The position numbers were made by a program, and so were the translations under genes. Shown here one piece after another: positions 27,011 through 37,128 of a stretch of DNA of 64,000 nucleotides. This stretch comes from Bacillota bacterium. Lineage in GTDB: Bacteria > Bacillota > Clostridia > Lachnospirales > Lachnospiraceae. The notes under the pieces were generated by a model. The model saw only the letters and a list, made by a program, of their open reading frames with translations, was not told the origin of the DNA and ran no database searches. The stretch's first letter is position 1. Each line of letters starts with the position of its first letter. The stretch is taken from NCBI GenBank assembly GCA_023418475.1, contig JAEZZO010000009.1:62001-126000 (forward strand), in the 5' to 3' direction.

Positions 27011-27107
27011 ACAAATCCTCCTGTATCATATTATAAAGAAATTACCCATTGAATAAATGTAGCCGGATTATATCTTCTATGTAAATTACGTATGCTTTTA
27101 CGAGTAA

Positions 27108-27126
27108 TTTGATTTTTTTCCATATT
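27108..27126 (+). promoter_or_regulatory. Direct repeat, copy 2
   Basis: Second copy of the 19-mer TTTGATTTTTTTCCATATT, about 160 bases upstream of the kinase gene. Confidence 0.5.
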
Positions 27127-27286
27127 TATTTTAAAATATTCCATACTAGGCATACCTGTTTCGTTGTACAATAAGCGAAGGAGTAAATGCCTGTGTGTCG
27201 TCTAAGTCAGAAACGGAGACCAATTCCAACGGTATTTCAGGACATAGATTACAACCCAGACGGAAAGGGCAGGTATATTTATTCGA

Positions 27287-29077
27287 ATGAAACGAAAATT
27301 ACTACCATTAAAAAACATTATATTGTACCTGATTGGTACTCTTGGTCTTTGTATTATCATTGTTTGTATTTATAGCGTTCACTCGTATTCTGATCTGCTG
27401 ATTAATACAATTAAAAACAATCAGGAACTCTATTCGAGGCATGTGCTGCAATCAACCGAGAAAAATCTGAATGACATCCAAAATATTGCCTCCAGCATTG
27501 CCTACAATCAATCTGTACAACGGTATCTGGTTGCAACGGAAACAGAGAAAAAGTTTACTTTATACCAGCAGATCATTAATCTGCTAAGTAATACTAAATT
27601 TCTAAATAACAGTATTCTGGATATTGCATTAATCGGTGAGACAAAAAACAGTGCTAATTTAATCGGTGATCTATCCCTGTATCAGTCCCTATACAATTCC
27701 ATTCCTGATTATGGCGGTGCGCCAATACACTTTCTGGACAAATCCAACCTAATCATTGATGGAACGAATTATGTCTGCCAGATTATTGCTTTTCCAATCT
27801 ATAAGCTTTCGGCAACCTCCTCTAAATTTATTGGAGTACTATTTGTCACAATTAATCCCTCCACGATCCTAGGCGATTATCTCTATGATGAGAATATCGT
27901 TCCTACCGAATTGATGTTTGTAAATTCAAATCATCAGCTAGTGCTTGGCGAAGAAGGATTATTTCAGGAGCTTCAGAAGCTTGATCCGAATAAGGATACC
28001 TTCACATTAAATTTCAATCATCAAACCTATATGTGCCGGCAGTTTCAGGTTAATGCCGAGGACGGAACGATATATACCTTTGTGAATAAATCCATTTATA
28101 GCAAAAAAATTGCCAAAACGTTACTTCCGCAATTAATACTGATCTTGATTATATTTTTAATCGCTATCTCAATGATTTTAATGTTTTCGGGCAGAATTAC
28201 CAGATCCTTTCGCCAGTTAACCAATATTATGGACAAAATCAGTACCGGAAAGCAGAAGGCGATGCATGAAAGGCTACCGGATGATCCGAAAATGAACAGC
28301 TGTCTGGAGATTCAGTTAATTTCCAATTCCTTCAATGATATGATGGATGAAATAAACAATTTAAATCATGATATTTTCAGTTCCTATACAAAAATGTATG
28401 AGCTCGAAATGAGTAAACGAAAAGCAGATCTGGCTTACTTAAGAAGTCAGGTCAATCCACATTTTTTATATAATACTTTAACTCTGATCTGCGGGATGGC
28501 ATCTGAAAACAATTCCAACGGAATTATTGATATCACCCAGGCATTATCCCGGATTTACCGTTACAGCCTCGGAAATGATATTGTAACTGTGAAACAGGAG
28601 CTTGAAATTATGAAGGCCTATGTAACCATACAGATGACACGTTTTGAAGATCGATTTACGGTTCATTATGATTTTACAGAGGATGTTCTGGATGCATTCA
28701 TACCAAGAATGATTATTCAGCCTTTGGTAGAAAATGCTGTAAAGCATGGGCTGGAAAAAAGTCTGAAGAAGGGAGCCCTTTTTATTGGCGGTAAGCATCA
28801 TGAAACAAAGAAGACTCTTCTTCTCTGGGTTAATGATACCGGCATTGGTATGACCGGGGATCGTCTGACTTATGTTAAGGAATTGCTCGAAGGCTCGGAC
28901 TTTGTACCTTCGAAGAATTTTACACAGTCTCAGACCTCCTCTGAGAGCAACATCGGATTACAGAATGTAAACAGCCGAATTAGGTTATACTACGGTGAAC
29001 CTTACCGGCTTTCTATTACTTCTGAGGAAGGTATCGGTACTAAGCTTCTGATGGAACTGCCCTTTCGGACGAGTTGA
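27287..29077 (+). CDS. Sensor histidine kinase, YesM/LytS-like
   Basis: 596 aa. Two membrane helices (about residues 10-30 and 278-302) bracket a large extracellular sensor domain; a HAMP region follows, then the His_kinase domain with the phospho-acceptor motif NPHFLYNTL and the N-box PLVENAVKHG, and an ATPase domain ending LLMELPFRTS. Forms a two-component system with the response regulator encoded 220 bases downstream. Its extracellular ligand is probably the binding-protein substrate (inference from context). The ATG has only a weak ribosome site. Confidence 0.92.
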   Translation: MKRKLLPLKNIILYLIGTLGLCIIIVCIYSVHSYSDLLINTIKNNQELYSRHVLQSTEKNLNDIQNIASSIAYNQSVQRYLVATETEKKFTLYQQIINLLSNTKFLNNSILDIALIGETKNSANLIGDLSLYQSLYNSIPDYGGAPIHFLDKSNLIIDGTNYVCQIIAFPIYKLSATSSKFIGVLFVTINPSTILGDYLYDENIVPTELMFVNSNHQLVLGEEGLFQELQKLDPNKDTFTLNFNHQTYMCRQFQVNAEDGTIYTFVNKSIYSKKIAKTLLPQLILILIIFLIAISMILMFSGRITRSFRQLTNIMDKISTGKQKAMHERLPDDPKMNSCLEIQLISNSFNDMMDEINNLNHDIFSSYTKMYELEMSKRKADLAYLRSQVNPHFLYNTLTLICGMASENNSNGIIDITQALSRIYRYSLGNDIVTVKQELEIMKAYVTIQMTRFEDRFTVHYDFTEDVLDAFIPRMIIQPLVENAVKHGLEKSLKKGALFIGGKHHETKKTLLLWVNDTGIGMTGDRLTYVKELLEGSDFVPSKNFTQSQTSSESNIGLQNVNSRIRLYYGEPYRLSITSEEGIGTKLLMELPFRTS

Positions 29078-29188
29078 TATCCGTCTATCTTTCTTTTTAA
29101 ACATTAAAAATCTTTACCCAAGTAAGATTAGACACTTAAATCTTACCGATGTACTTGCACTTCGCAATTACCTAGTCGTGATTCGATT

Positions 29189-29280
29189 GTCATAAGCCTG
29201 ATCCAGGTTATGCAGTTGAATATGAGTGCATATATATTCATCCCGCAAATCATTTTAGGCTTTTGGCATTCAAATTCTAG
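29189..29280. repeat. Family-B intergenic repeat, good copy
   Basis: Bounded by TGTCATAAGCCTGATCCAGG and ATTTTAGGCTTTTGGCATTC, which are imperfect inverted ends; centre GAATATGAGTGCATATATATTC is palindromic. A remnant of the family-A end TTCGCAATTACCTAG precedes it at 29161-29175. Confidence 0.7.
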
Positions 29281-29300
29281 TCGTTGAAAGGAGAAATTAC

Positions 29301-30071
29301 ATGTATCGTGCTGTCATCATCGATGATGAGAAATGGGTTGTCAAAAGTCTCGCATCTACCATTAAGGATCAGGAATATTTCGAAATAACCGGGGAGGCTT
29401 ATGATGGACTGTCCGGTCTTGCGCTTATGAAACAATCTAATCCCGATCTGGCATTTGTCGATATTCAGATGCCTGGTATGGGCGGTTTAGAATTGCTGCA
29501 GACGGTAAATGAAATGCATCTGGGAACACTTTTTATCATGATCAGCGGATATGCCGAATTTGCATATGCACAGAAAGCGATGTTCCATAATGCTGTCGGA
29601 TATTGCCTGAAACCCTTTTCTAAAAGTGAACTAATTGATGCTATGCAGAAGGCCTATGATCAGCTGGAAAACAGCCAGAGAAGTTTGGTAGTTCCCTCAG
29701 GGGAAAATGCAGATAAACGTTTTAAGCAGGTTAAGGTGGATAATAAAATGGTTCAAAATATGCTTAATTATACCAATGCCCACTACTCGGAGGATATATC
29801 CATTCAGAATTTAGCGGATCTTTGTTCCATCAATCCCAATTATGCCAGTCAGCTATTCAGCCAGGAAGTAGGTGAAACCTTCAGTACATACCTGACGAAT
29901 TTACGCATTGAACAATCCATCTATCTCTTATCTCATACAGATTTGTCCGTTGCGGTAATCGCTTCGCAGGCAGGTTACCGGGATTATTTCTATTTTGCAA
30001 AAGTATTTAAAAAAATTACCGGAACGACTCCTACCGCTTATCGGAATCATGCGGAGCAGTGGCGGCATTAA
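29301..30071 (+). CDS. Response regulator, YesN type (receiver plus AraC HTH)
   Basis: 256 aa. Receiver domain with the phosphorylatable Asp in LAFVDIQMPGM and Lys in CLKPFSKSE, then an AraC-type double helix-turn-helix (about 150-252, NPNYASQLFSQEVGETFSTYL and GYRDYFYFAKVFKKITGTTP). Partner of the upstream YesM-like kinase; likely activates the transporter and hydrolase genes on both sides. GAAAGGAGAAATTAC precedes the ATG. Confidence 0.93.
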   Translation: MYRAVIIDDEKWVVKSLASTIKDQEYFEITGEAYDGLSGLALMKQSNPDLAFVDIQMPGMGGLELLQTVNEMHLGTLFIMISGYAEFAYAQKAMFHNAVGYCLKPFSKSELIDAMQKAYDQLENSQRSLVVPSGENADKRFKQVKVDNKMVQNMLNYTNAHYSEDISIQNLADLCSINPNYASQLFSQEVGETFSTYLTNLRIEQSIYLLSHTDLSVAVIASQAGYRDYFYFAKVFKKITGTTPTAYRNHAEQWRH

Positions 30072-30193
30072 ATGATTTACCGGGCAAATCCAGAAAGGAT
30101 AAGAATTGTGTTCCCTAAACTTACCTATGCCGGGCGAATTATCATATAAAAGAATACGAACATCCGTGCTTACATTATGAGGAGGTCATGACA

Positions 30194-31822
30194 GTGAAAC
30201 GCTTTATTCCCTTAATTCTTATCACAGTCTGCTTACTAAGCGGCTGTCAGGGCGGAACAATAATTACCCCGCAAAATACCACCGGTTCTCCCAAAATACT
30301 GAATCATGTGGATTTAACAAATCATCTTACTCTCAGTATCGGTTTCTGGGATATACAGAATATGGTAACCAATACCCAAAATGATGCCCTTCTGGATTAT
30401 ATTGAAAAATCCTTCAATATTACTATTGAACCAGTTTCGGTTAACTGGGCCGATTATAAAGAACGCTATCAGATTCTCAGTGCAACGAAAAGTCTTCCCG
30501 ATATGTTTGCCAATGTAACGATATCCTCCAGTGACAACAATGATTCCGCCAGCCTCGATAATCTGATTTTGTCCAACTATATCCGGAGTCTGCCGCAGGA
30601 TATGGAGCATTATCCCAATCTTAGGCAGTTACTTACAAAATGCGGAAATATTAAAAACAGTGACGGAAAGTATTACATCATACCAAGGCTATCCTTTCAG
30701 GATGAGGCCTTATGCTCCTCCGATGCTGCTATGATTGTCCGTAAAGACTGGATGAAGAAGCTGAATATTTCTACGCCGAAGTCTATTTCGGAATTTACCG
30801 ATATGGTCTGCGCTTTTGCAAAAAAAGATCCGGACGGAAATCACAAGAATGATACCATCGGTTACAATTGTAATAACAGAGCCGCTTTGGGCAAATGGCT
30901 TATGCTCGGAATTGCTCCGGAATGCAATGTATTTACCTGGATTAAAACGAAGGATGGTTATCTTCCTTCCTATCTTACTCCGGCTTTTGATGATGTTATC
31001 GTTGCTTACCGTACCCTATATCAAAGAGGTGGTCTTGATCCTGATTTTTATATTAAGAAAACAACGGATGCGGTAAACGACTTTATCAGTGGCAAGCTAG
31101 GTGCACTGGAATATAAATCTTCTCCTGCCTCACTGATGGACTTAAAATCACAGTGGGAACTATACCAGACCCTTCCCTTTGAGGATTGTGTGGATGTACT
31201 TCCAATTTTTCCGGCTAAGGATGGTAACAGCTACAGTAATTCCAGTATGATTTTCTGGTCTGAAACGCTCTTCTCCTCAGCTGTTGATGATGAAAAAATG
31301 GAACGCTTGCTTTATTTGTATGAATATTTGCTGTCTGAGGAAGGATTGAACCTGGTAAAATATGGCATTCAAGGTGTGGATTATGAAAAGCAAAACAATA
31401 ATTATCACTGTCTGCTGGATACCAAAGAGGCCGGTCTGAGTACTTTGCTGCAGCAGAAGTATCCGTCTCTCCTGCTTTTTGCTAACATTGCCTCCTGGGG
31501 CGGAACCTGGGACGATTTTGACAACAACGAGTTAAATACTCTCCGCTATGGAAAATATCCTCTGAAACTTGCAAGAAAGGATTTAATGTGGAATATTAAG
31601 AACACAAAACAGGTAGAACGTCCTTTTGACTTTTTTCTGATGCCGAAGGATACCACCGAGTATTTTAACACCGAGACCGTCAAGGATGATTTTACCAGGG
31701 TAATTATCGGGAAGGAGGATCCCGTCGCGATGTGGAAGGAAATAGTTGATGGATATTACCAAAATGGTCTTGCTGGTTATATAAAACAACAGAATGAAAA
31801 ATTTAAACGATATTCAAAATAA
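30194..31822 (+). CDS. Extracellular solute-binding lipoprotein (second)
   Basis: 542 aa from GTG 30194, eight bases after AGGAGGTC; the ATG at 30188 is too close to that ribosome site. Signal peptide with lipobox LLSGC. Homologous in layout to the LplA-type binding proteins but without permeases beside it; it is transcribed with the two-component genes. It may present ligand to the YesM-like kinase or share the permeases at 24.6-26.5 kb. It has a typical solute-binding fold (LTLSIGFWDIQNM near the N-terminus, YKERYQILSATKSLPDMF). Confidence 0.85.
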   Translation: MKRFIPLILITVCLLSGCQGGTIITPQNTTGSPKILNHVDLTNHLTLSIGFWDIQNMVTNTQNDALLDYIEKSFNITIEPVSVNWADYKERYQILSATKSLPDMFANVTISSSDNNDSASLDNLILSNYIRSLPQDMEHYPNLRQLLTKCGNIKNSDGKYYIIPRLSFQDEALCSSDAAMIVRKDWMKKLNISTPKSISEFTDMVCAFAKKDPDGNHKNDTIGYNCNNRAALGKWLMLGIAPECNVFTWIKTKDGYLPSYLTPAFDDVIVAYRTLYQRGGLDPDFYIKKTTDAVNDFISGKLGALEYKSSPASLMDLKSQWELYQTLPFEDCVDVLPIFPAKDGNSYSNSSMIFWSETLFSSAVDDEKMERLLYLYEYLLSEEGLNLVKYGIQGVDYEKQNNNYHCLLDTKEAGLSTLLQQKYPSLLLFANIASWGGTWDDFDNNELNTLRYGKYPLKLARKDLMWNIKNTKQVERPFDFFLMPKDTTEYFNTETVKDDFTRVIIGKEDPVAMWKEIVDGYYQNGLAGYIKQQNEKFKRYSK

Positions 31823-31860
31823 TTTTTTCACTATCTTAAGTTCCGCTTTGCGGTATTAGA

Positions 31861-32006
31861 CAATTGCTTAACTATATAGTTATACAAATTGTATACACAG
31901 AAAGCACATATTTCTCCGCTCCAACGCTCCTTCCGCTTAACTTCCGCTCCGGAACATGTACTTCCTGTGTATACAATTAATATAATTATTGAGTTTCGCA
32001 ATTACC
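31861..32006. repeat. Family-A palindromic repeat, complete copy
   Basis: Ends CAATTGCTTAACTATATAGTT and GAGTTTCGCAATTACC; inner arms AATTGTATACACAGAAAG and CTTCCTGTGTATACAATT; centre with CCGCTCCAACGCTCCTTCCGC. Opposite in centre orientation to the copy at 11.5 kb. Confidence 0.8.
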
Positions 32007-32040
32007 TAGCTTTGCGGTATTCATGAAAGGAAGTATTTTT

Positions 32041-33435
32041 ATGCATGGAGTATTTATTGAATCCGGACCTTCGGATTGGCAGATTATTCAACACGAAAAT
32101 GGCACAGCAAACATCCGCCTCTCAGGAACATTTCAGGTTCCCAGTGCCGCAATCGAGGTCGGTACGGAAAGTGCATGCCCGGTTGTCCGTGTTCTCAGTG
32201 AGGATGATAACTCACAAATTCTTCCCTGGACAAAAACAAATCTCCATCCTGGCGAGGATGGAATGAGTGGTGCCTGGGATACCACACTTACCCTGCCTGC
32301 CGGGGGGTTGTACCGGATTGAAACCGGTCTTGACACAAAAAGTACAAAACCAGAGCTTACCTGGGTTTTTCGCGGCGATGTAAGACTGCATATCGGAGTT
32401 GGTGATCTTTTCATTATTGCAGGGCAATCAAATTCCTCCGGATATGGCAGGGATTCCGCTCTCGATCCTCCTGATCTTCATGTACATTTATACCGGAACC
32501 GGGACAGCTGGGATCTGGCATGTCATCCGATGAATGAATCCAGCTTTGCCGCAGATAAACCAAATGCCGAGATGGGTATCTCCGGTACTTCTCCGTATCT
32601 GTCCTTTGGCAAGGCACTCCATAAAATATCCGGCTATCCGGTTGGTTTCATCATGACTGCCCAGGGAGGCTCTCCGATTAGCCGCTGGGATACCAGACAA
32701 AATGGTGACCTGTTCCATAATATGATTACACAAATCAGGAAATGTACCGAAAAAGCTGCCGGTATCTTATGGTATCAGGGCTGTGCCGATACGACTCCAA
32801 CTAACTCTGTAAAATATTTAGATTGTTTTAGGCATTTTGTTACTGAAACCAGAAAGGAACTAGGTTATACTATTTCCTTTTTCACCTTCCAGCTAAACCG
32901 CCAGATGAATGCGGATTACAGCGAGGAATGGGGAATTATCCGGGAAGCTCAGCGACAGGCCGCACGCATGTTATCTAGTGTGTATATCCTTCCAACCCTG
33001 CATTGCGGCCTCTGTGACGGAATACATAATAATTCGCACTCGGCTATGATGCTGGGAGAAAATATGGCTAAATTATGCGGAGGAATTCTATACCATACAC
33101 CAGGATTTTTTGCTCCGGACATTAGTGACGCAGTCTATGCAGACCATGTGATACGTCTGATGTTCGATCATATGAGGAGAGGCTTTCTGGTGGTAAACAA
33201 TAATCCCTGTCAGTGCTGTTTTTATGTCAGGGATAGTGCAGGAACTATACCAATCATTTCCCTTGGCGCAGTGAAGGACAATCCCTGTCTGGATTTAACT
33301 CTGGAACGGGAGCCGGATACCTCCCTTCAGATATCCTATTGCCGGGATGCTGATCCCAGCCATATCGCACTGTTTGATGAGGTAACCTTTATGCCCCCTC
33401 TCTCATTTTATGACTTTCCCGTGAAAAGAGTGTGA
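32041..33435 (+). CDS. Sialate O-acetylesterase-like (SASA family) carbohydrate esterase
   Basis: 464 aa from ATG 32041 (AAAGGAAG upstream). SGNH-type hydrolase: catalytic Ser in IIAGQSNSSGYG, oxyanion block WYQGCADTT, and the Asp/His pair in CDGIHNNSHS. N-terminal beta domain (about residues 1-125) and C-terminal beta segment. No signal peptide. SASA family members remove O-acetyl groups from sialic acid, xylans or other glycans; given the neighbouring fucosidase, it likely deacetylates imported oligosaccharides. Exact substrate unknown. Confidence 0.85.
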   Translation: MHGVFIESGPSDWQIIQHENGTANIRLSGTFQVPSAAIEVGTESACPVVRVLSEDDNSQILPWTKTNLHPGEDGMSGAWDTTLTLPAGGLYRIETGLDTKSTKPELTWVFRGDVRLHIGVGDLFIIAGQSNSSGYGRDSALDPPDLHVHLYRNRDSWDLACHPMNESSFAADKPNAEMGISGTSPYLSFGKALHKISGYPVGFIMTAQGGSPISRWDTRQNGDLFHNMITQIRKCTEKAAGILWYQGCADTTPTNSVKYLDCFRHFVTETRKELGYTISFFTFQLNRQMNADYSEEWGIIREAQRQAARMLSSVYILPTLHCGLCDGIHNNSHSAMMLGENMAKLCGGILYHTPGFFAPDISDAVYADHVIRLMFDHMRRGFLVVNNNPCQCCFYVRDSAGTIPIISLGAVKDNPCLDLTLEREPDTSLQISYCRDADPSHIALFDEVTFMPPLSFYDFPVKRV

Positions 33436-33599
33436 TAAATATCCGCTTTCGCGATGTTTTTAGAGTTACAGATGCGAGTGTGCCTCCGCCGGAGGCTGTC
33501 TAATTCTCATGCGGGTTTATGTTAACCACGATGCCGAAAAATCAGCGTGAGAATTTGACACTTGAATCCTGATCAATAATAATCAAAAAAGGAGATCGT

Positions 33600-35036
33600 A
33601 TGTCAAATCATTTACCTTCCTATTGGGAGGATCTAAAAAAAGATGTCCCGGAATGGTTCCGGGATGCTAAGTTTGGTTTATTCTTTCATTGGGGGCCTTA
33701 TTGTGTTCCTGCCTTTGAAAATGAATGGTATTCACGCAATATGTACGCAAAGGGGCTTTCCCAGAATCGTTATCATGAGAAGACCTATGGTAGGTTAGAT
33801 AAATTCGGTTATAAGGATTTTTATCCCTTGTTCACAGGAGAAAAATTTGATCCTGAAGAATGGGCCGATCTCGTTGTCCGTTCCGGTGCAAAATATGCCG
33901 GACCTGTATCAGAACATTGTGATAACTTCTCCATGTGGAATAGCAAGGTAAATCCGATCAACTGTGTTAATTATGGTCCAAAGCGGGATGTTACCGGTGA
34001 ATGTGCGAAGGCATTTCGGGAAAAAAACATCAAGCTCTTAGCCACATTTCATCATCAATGGCTGTGGGGATGGTTTATGTCAACCGATAATGAAGCGGAT
34101 GTTTATGTTCCTGAAAATGAGGTTTATTACGGAAAGGCTCTTCCCCTCGAGACAAACCGTTATATGCCCTATCGCCTGCCGGACGATGATTTTAATATCA
34201 GCTGGCGCAATAAAGTTATTGAAGTCATCGATCAATATAATCCTGATATATTGTATTTTGACAGCCGTACCAATATTATTAATGAAAGATACCGTTTTGA
34301 GCTTGCAGATTACTATTACAATATCAGTAAGCATACGGATAGTATCATTACTTACAAGCAGGAGGATTTTCCTGAAGGAATTGGCATACTAGATCTGGAG
34401 CGAGGACGTTTCTCCGAAGCGAAGTCATTTCCCTGGCAGACAGATGATCGTCTCGAGGATAATATTACCTGGTGTATCGTACAGGACCCCAAATACCGTT
34501 CCAGTATAAATATTATACACCAGCTGTGCGATATTGTTTCAAAGAATGGTAATCTTCTGCTGAATGTGGGACCTTCTTCCGACGGTTCCTTCCATGAGGA
34601 TGCAAAACGTATTCTATATGAGATAGGGGATTGGCTGAGATTGAACGGCGAAGCCATTTACGGAACCCGTCCGTTTGTCATTGCCTGTGAGGGTCCGACC
34701 GGAACAGCGGATGAGAATTATGATGTCAGCCGGATTAATGACCAGCTAAAGCAAGGGACAGAAGCAAAAATTGGCGGGTCGGAATTTACTTCCCGGGATT
34801 TCCGTTTTACTGCAAAAGGTGGTATTACATATGCGATTTCCTATGGCTGGCCGGAGGATGGAAAATTGCTGATCCGTACTTTTTCTGTATCCGGTCCTCT
34901 GTCCGGTATTAAGAAGGTGACCCTGCTGGCTTCCGGCACCATAGTAGCATTTCAACAGACAGTGGCAGGATTACTGATCTTCCTGCCTGAAAGCAAACCC
35001 TGCAAAGCGGCTTTTGCCTTTCGGATTGAAGTGTAG
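33600..35036 (+). CDS. GH29 alpha-L-fucosidase
   Basis: 478 aa. N-terminal catalytic barrel with WFRDAKFGLFFHWGPYCVP and the nucleophile Asp in PDILYFDSRTN; family-typical GNLLLNVGPSSDG closes the barrel and a C-terminal beta domain follows (from about residue 375). No signal peptide, so it acts on imported glycans and yields L-fucose, which links this locus to the fucose microcompartment. In most family members the residue after the nucleophile is Gly (WFDGG); here it is Ser. AAAGGAGATCGT precedes the ATG. Confidence 0.92.
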   Translation: MSNHLPSYWEDLKKDVPEWFRDAKFGLFFHWGPYCVPAFENEWYSRNMYAKGLSQNRYHEKTYGRLDKFGYKDFYPLFTGEKFDPEEWADLVVRSGAKYAGPVSEHCDNFSMWNSKVNPINCVNYGPKRDVTGECAKAFREKNIKLLATFHHQWLWGWFMSTDNEADVYVPENEVYYGKALPLETNRYMPYRLPDDDFNISWRNKVIEVIDQYNPDILYFDSRTNIINERYRFELADYYYNISKHTDSIITYKQEDFPEGIGILDLERGRFSEAKSFPWQTDDRLEDNITWCIVQDPKYRSSINIIHQLCDIVSKNGNLLLNVGPSSDGSFHEDAKRILYEIGDWLRLNGEAIYGTRPFVIACEGPTGTADENYDVSRINDQLKQGTEAKIGGSEFTSRDFRFTAKGGITYAISYGWPEDGKLLIRTFSVSGPLSGIKKVTLLASGTIVAFQQTVAGLLIFLPESKPCKAAFAFRIEV

Positions 35037-35063
35037 GATCGTTCGTGCGAGGGACACCGTCGG

Positions 35064-35160
35064 AACGCCTTAGCTCTTTTTACTTGCTTTTCCTTCGCAC
35101 ATTCACAACGCTCTTCACAAGATGCGATTATCCAGTCTGCACAAAAGAAACTAAGGCGTT
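35064..35160. repeat. Family-C repeat, 97 bp with perfect 10-bp inverted ends
   Basis: Ends AACGCCTTAG (35064-35073) and CTAAGGCGTT (35151-35160). The interior TTTTACTTGCTTTTCCTTCGC and CCAGTCTGCACAAAA matches the copy at 52.7 kb. No coding capacity. Confidence 0.75.
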
Positions 35161-35472
35161 GCGCCAGTTTTTAATTATGTGGTTAATGTATGCTTCTTAA
35201 AGTGGTTACTTTGCTTTGGTAGATAATATTGATATATAAATATGAAAAGTGGAGGGCTTGCGTTATCCCTCCACTAAGTTACAGTTAGTACCAAGTTGCA
35301 AACCAAATTTACTTTGTCATATGTATTGTTATATCATTTATGTTGGATTGCATAAGCAAATAGCTGTATCCATTCAGGATATCATTTCTTTTCAATACTT
35401 CTTCCGATAATTATCTATAATTGATATTAATTACGTTAACCCTCAAATTGAGAAATTTCTCATTTCCTCTTC
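35161..35472. other. Gap with one terminator, no gene
   Basis: AT-rich sequence between the fucosidase gene and the recombinase gene. Only the terminator at 35248-35275 is supported. I looked here, on the minus strand, for a sigK 3' fragment and found none. Confidence 0.6.
35248..35275 (-). terminator. Terminator downstream of the recombinase gene
   Basis: AGTGGAGGG (35248-35256) pairs with CCCTCCACT (35267-35275); on the minus strand a TTTTC run follows. Confidence 0.7.
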
Positions 35473-37128
35473 CTAGTTTATCTGTGATGTATAATTATCT
35501 TCTTCAAAATAAAGCTGAACCCTCTCGCCATCCCAAACCGCTTTTCGAATTAGGCTTTTTACTGCAATACGTTTTTGTTCTATTTCCGAATTTTGATAGA
35601 TCCATTCAAAGCTACTAATATTTTTACGCATGGAATATATCTTCTCCTCTGATAATGCAAATTCTGAAGCTTTTGTCTCTTCTTCCTTGATTTTGATCTG
35701 TAATTCTTCATTCTTCGCATGTAATTGTTCTATCTGTTGTAATAAATAAGGCTCGCAGCTACTTCCTGCCGTTCTTCCTAATGTATGGACCAGCGTATTG
35801 ATTTCCTTTTCATTTTCTTTTCGTACTTTCTGATAACGGACCAAATCAGAGCCACGAAGTCTGGTCTGCTCCAGCATGGACTGATATGCCTGCTCTATCT
35901 TTTGGATAAAAACGTCTTGTGCGACCGGTAGCTTCGTGATTGCATTACCTAATTCATAATCCAGCAAATTACCATTTGCATTTTTGATAGTGCAGCATTT
36001 TCCGTTGCTCTTCTCTTTCATTGTACAAAGATAATCATATCTTCTTTCGCCATCGCTGGTATAACGCTTGGTAAGCTTTGGTCTTAAATAATTCTGACAT
36101 TTCTGGCAGATTAAGATTCCTGATAACAATGCCTGATTACTTCTGGGTTTCTTATATGACTTGGAGCTATTCGCGGCAAGAAGCTCCTGTACCTTTACCC
36201 ATCGGCAGCCCTCAATGATCCCCTCATGCTTTCCGACTGCTACAATCCATTCCCCCGGATCGCGGATTATGGAAGACATACCATCCCGCTGCAGGGTTCG
36301 ATTATATACCATCATTCCGTGAATATGATCAAATTCATTTTTATCAGAAAACAAATCCATCTCCCTTGCGGCAATATATTGATATGCCTGCTCATCTGCT
36401 ATCATATATACTGGATTGGTAAGAATAGCCCGGATAGAGAATCTGGAAAAGTTGTTATTATTCTTCGTTGTATATTGATTTTGAACTAAATATGCGTCTG
36501 TTTTCGTAAGTGAGCCGGTTTCCAGAAACTTATCGTAAATACTGATTACTGTAGCAGCCTCCTCCGGTAATAATTTCAGCCTATATGCTTTTCTGCTTTT
36601 TCCATCAATCGTAATTTTCTCAAGGCTTTCACTGGTATAACCGGTGGGAGTGGTTCCTCCCAGCCAGCGGCCGCTTTTGGCCAGCTCATACATATTATCC
36701 CTGATCCGTTCTGCAATCGTTTCCCTCTCTAACTGGGCAAATACAGAGGCTATGTACATCATGGCGCGCCCCATGGAGGTTGAGGTATCAAAGGCCTCCC
36801 GGATAGAGACAAAATCAATCTTTAATTTATTCAGATCTTCAATCAGAGTTGCAAAATCGCCAACATTACGGCTGATCCGATCCAGCCTGTAACAGACGAG
36901 TGTTGTAAATTTCTTTTTCTTCGCATCCTGCAGCATTTTCTTAAATTGAGGCCTGGAAGTATTCTTTCCTGAAAAGCCTTCGTCCTCATAGATAAAAATT
37001 GTGTCCGAAGATGCTTGCGGATACTTATTTTCTATGTACTGCCTGCATAGCTCTATCTGATTTTCGATGCTTTCTCCCTTTCCTGTGAACTTTGACTTTC
37101 GTGAATAGATTGCAAAGCATGTCTCCAT
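35473..37128 (-). CDS. Large serine recombinase
   Basis: 551 aa from ATG 37128 (GAGGAGGTTTCC upstream). N-terminal resolvase domain with catalytic Ser in AIYSRKS (Ser9) and the Arg motif YRLDRISRN, a recombinase domain (about 165-290), a zinc-ribbon (CQKCQNYLRP, then CTMKEKSNGKC) and a C-terminal coiled coil. Enzymes of this class integrate or excise phages, transposons and, as SpoIVCA, the skin element in sigK. No other phage or conjugation gene is seen nearby. The interrupted sigK at 58.6 kb makes a skin-type role worth testing, though such recombinases are usually next to an attachment site, and none is identified here. Confidence 0.92.
   Translation of the reverse strand: METCFAIYSRKSKFTGKGESIENQIELCRQYIENKYPQASSDTIFIYEDEGFSGKNTSRPQFKKMLQDAKKKKFTTLVCYRLDRISRNVGDFATLIEDLNKLKIDFVSIREAFDTSTSMGRAMMYIASVFAQLERETIAERIRDNMYELAKSGRWLGGTTPTGYTSESLEKITIDGKSRKAYRLKLLPEEAATVISIYDKFLETGSLTKTDAYLVQNQYTTKNNNNFSRFSIRAILTNPVYMIADEQAYQYIAAREMDLFSDKNEFDHIHGMMVYNRTLQRDGMSSIIRDPGEWIVAVGKHEGIIEGCRWVKVQELLAANSSKSYKKPRSNQALLSGILICQKCQNYLRPKLTKRYTSDGERRYDYLCTMKEKSNGKCCTIKNANGNLLDYELGNAITKLPVAQDVFIQKIEQAYQSMLEQTRLRGSDLVRYQKVRKENEKEINTLVHTLGRTAGSSCEPYLLQQIEQLHAKNEELQIKIKEEETKASEFALSEEKIYSMRKNISSFEWIYQNSEIEQKRIAVKSLIRKAVWDGERVQLYFEEDNYTSQIN

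Larger units (their letters stand above)
26546..27286. other. 741-base divergent intergenic region
   Basis: No gene seen. It holds a 19-bp direct repeat (26679-26697 and 27108-27126), one degenerate family-B repeat (about 26928-27010) and the expected promoters for the transporter operon (minus) and the sensor kinase (plus), which I cannot place with confidence. Confidence 0.6.

Noticed and set aside
35037..35472. Possible sigK 3' fragment near the recombinase
   Set aside because: All minus-strand frames were read; no sigma region 4 sequence is present, only short broken frames.
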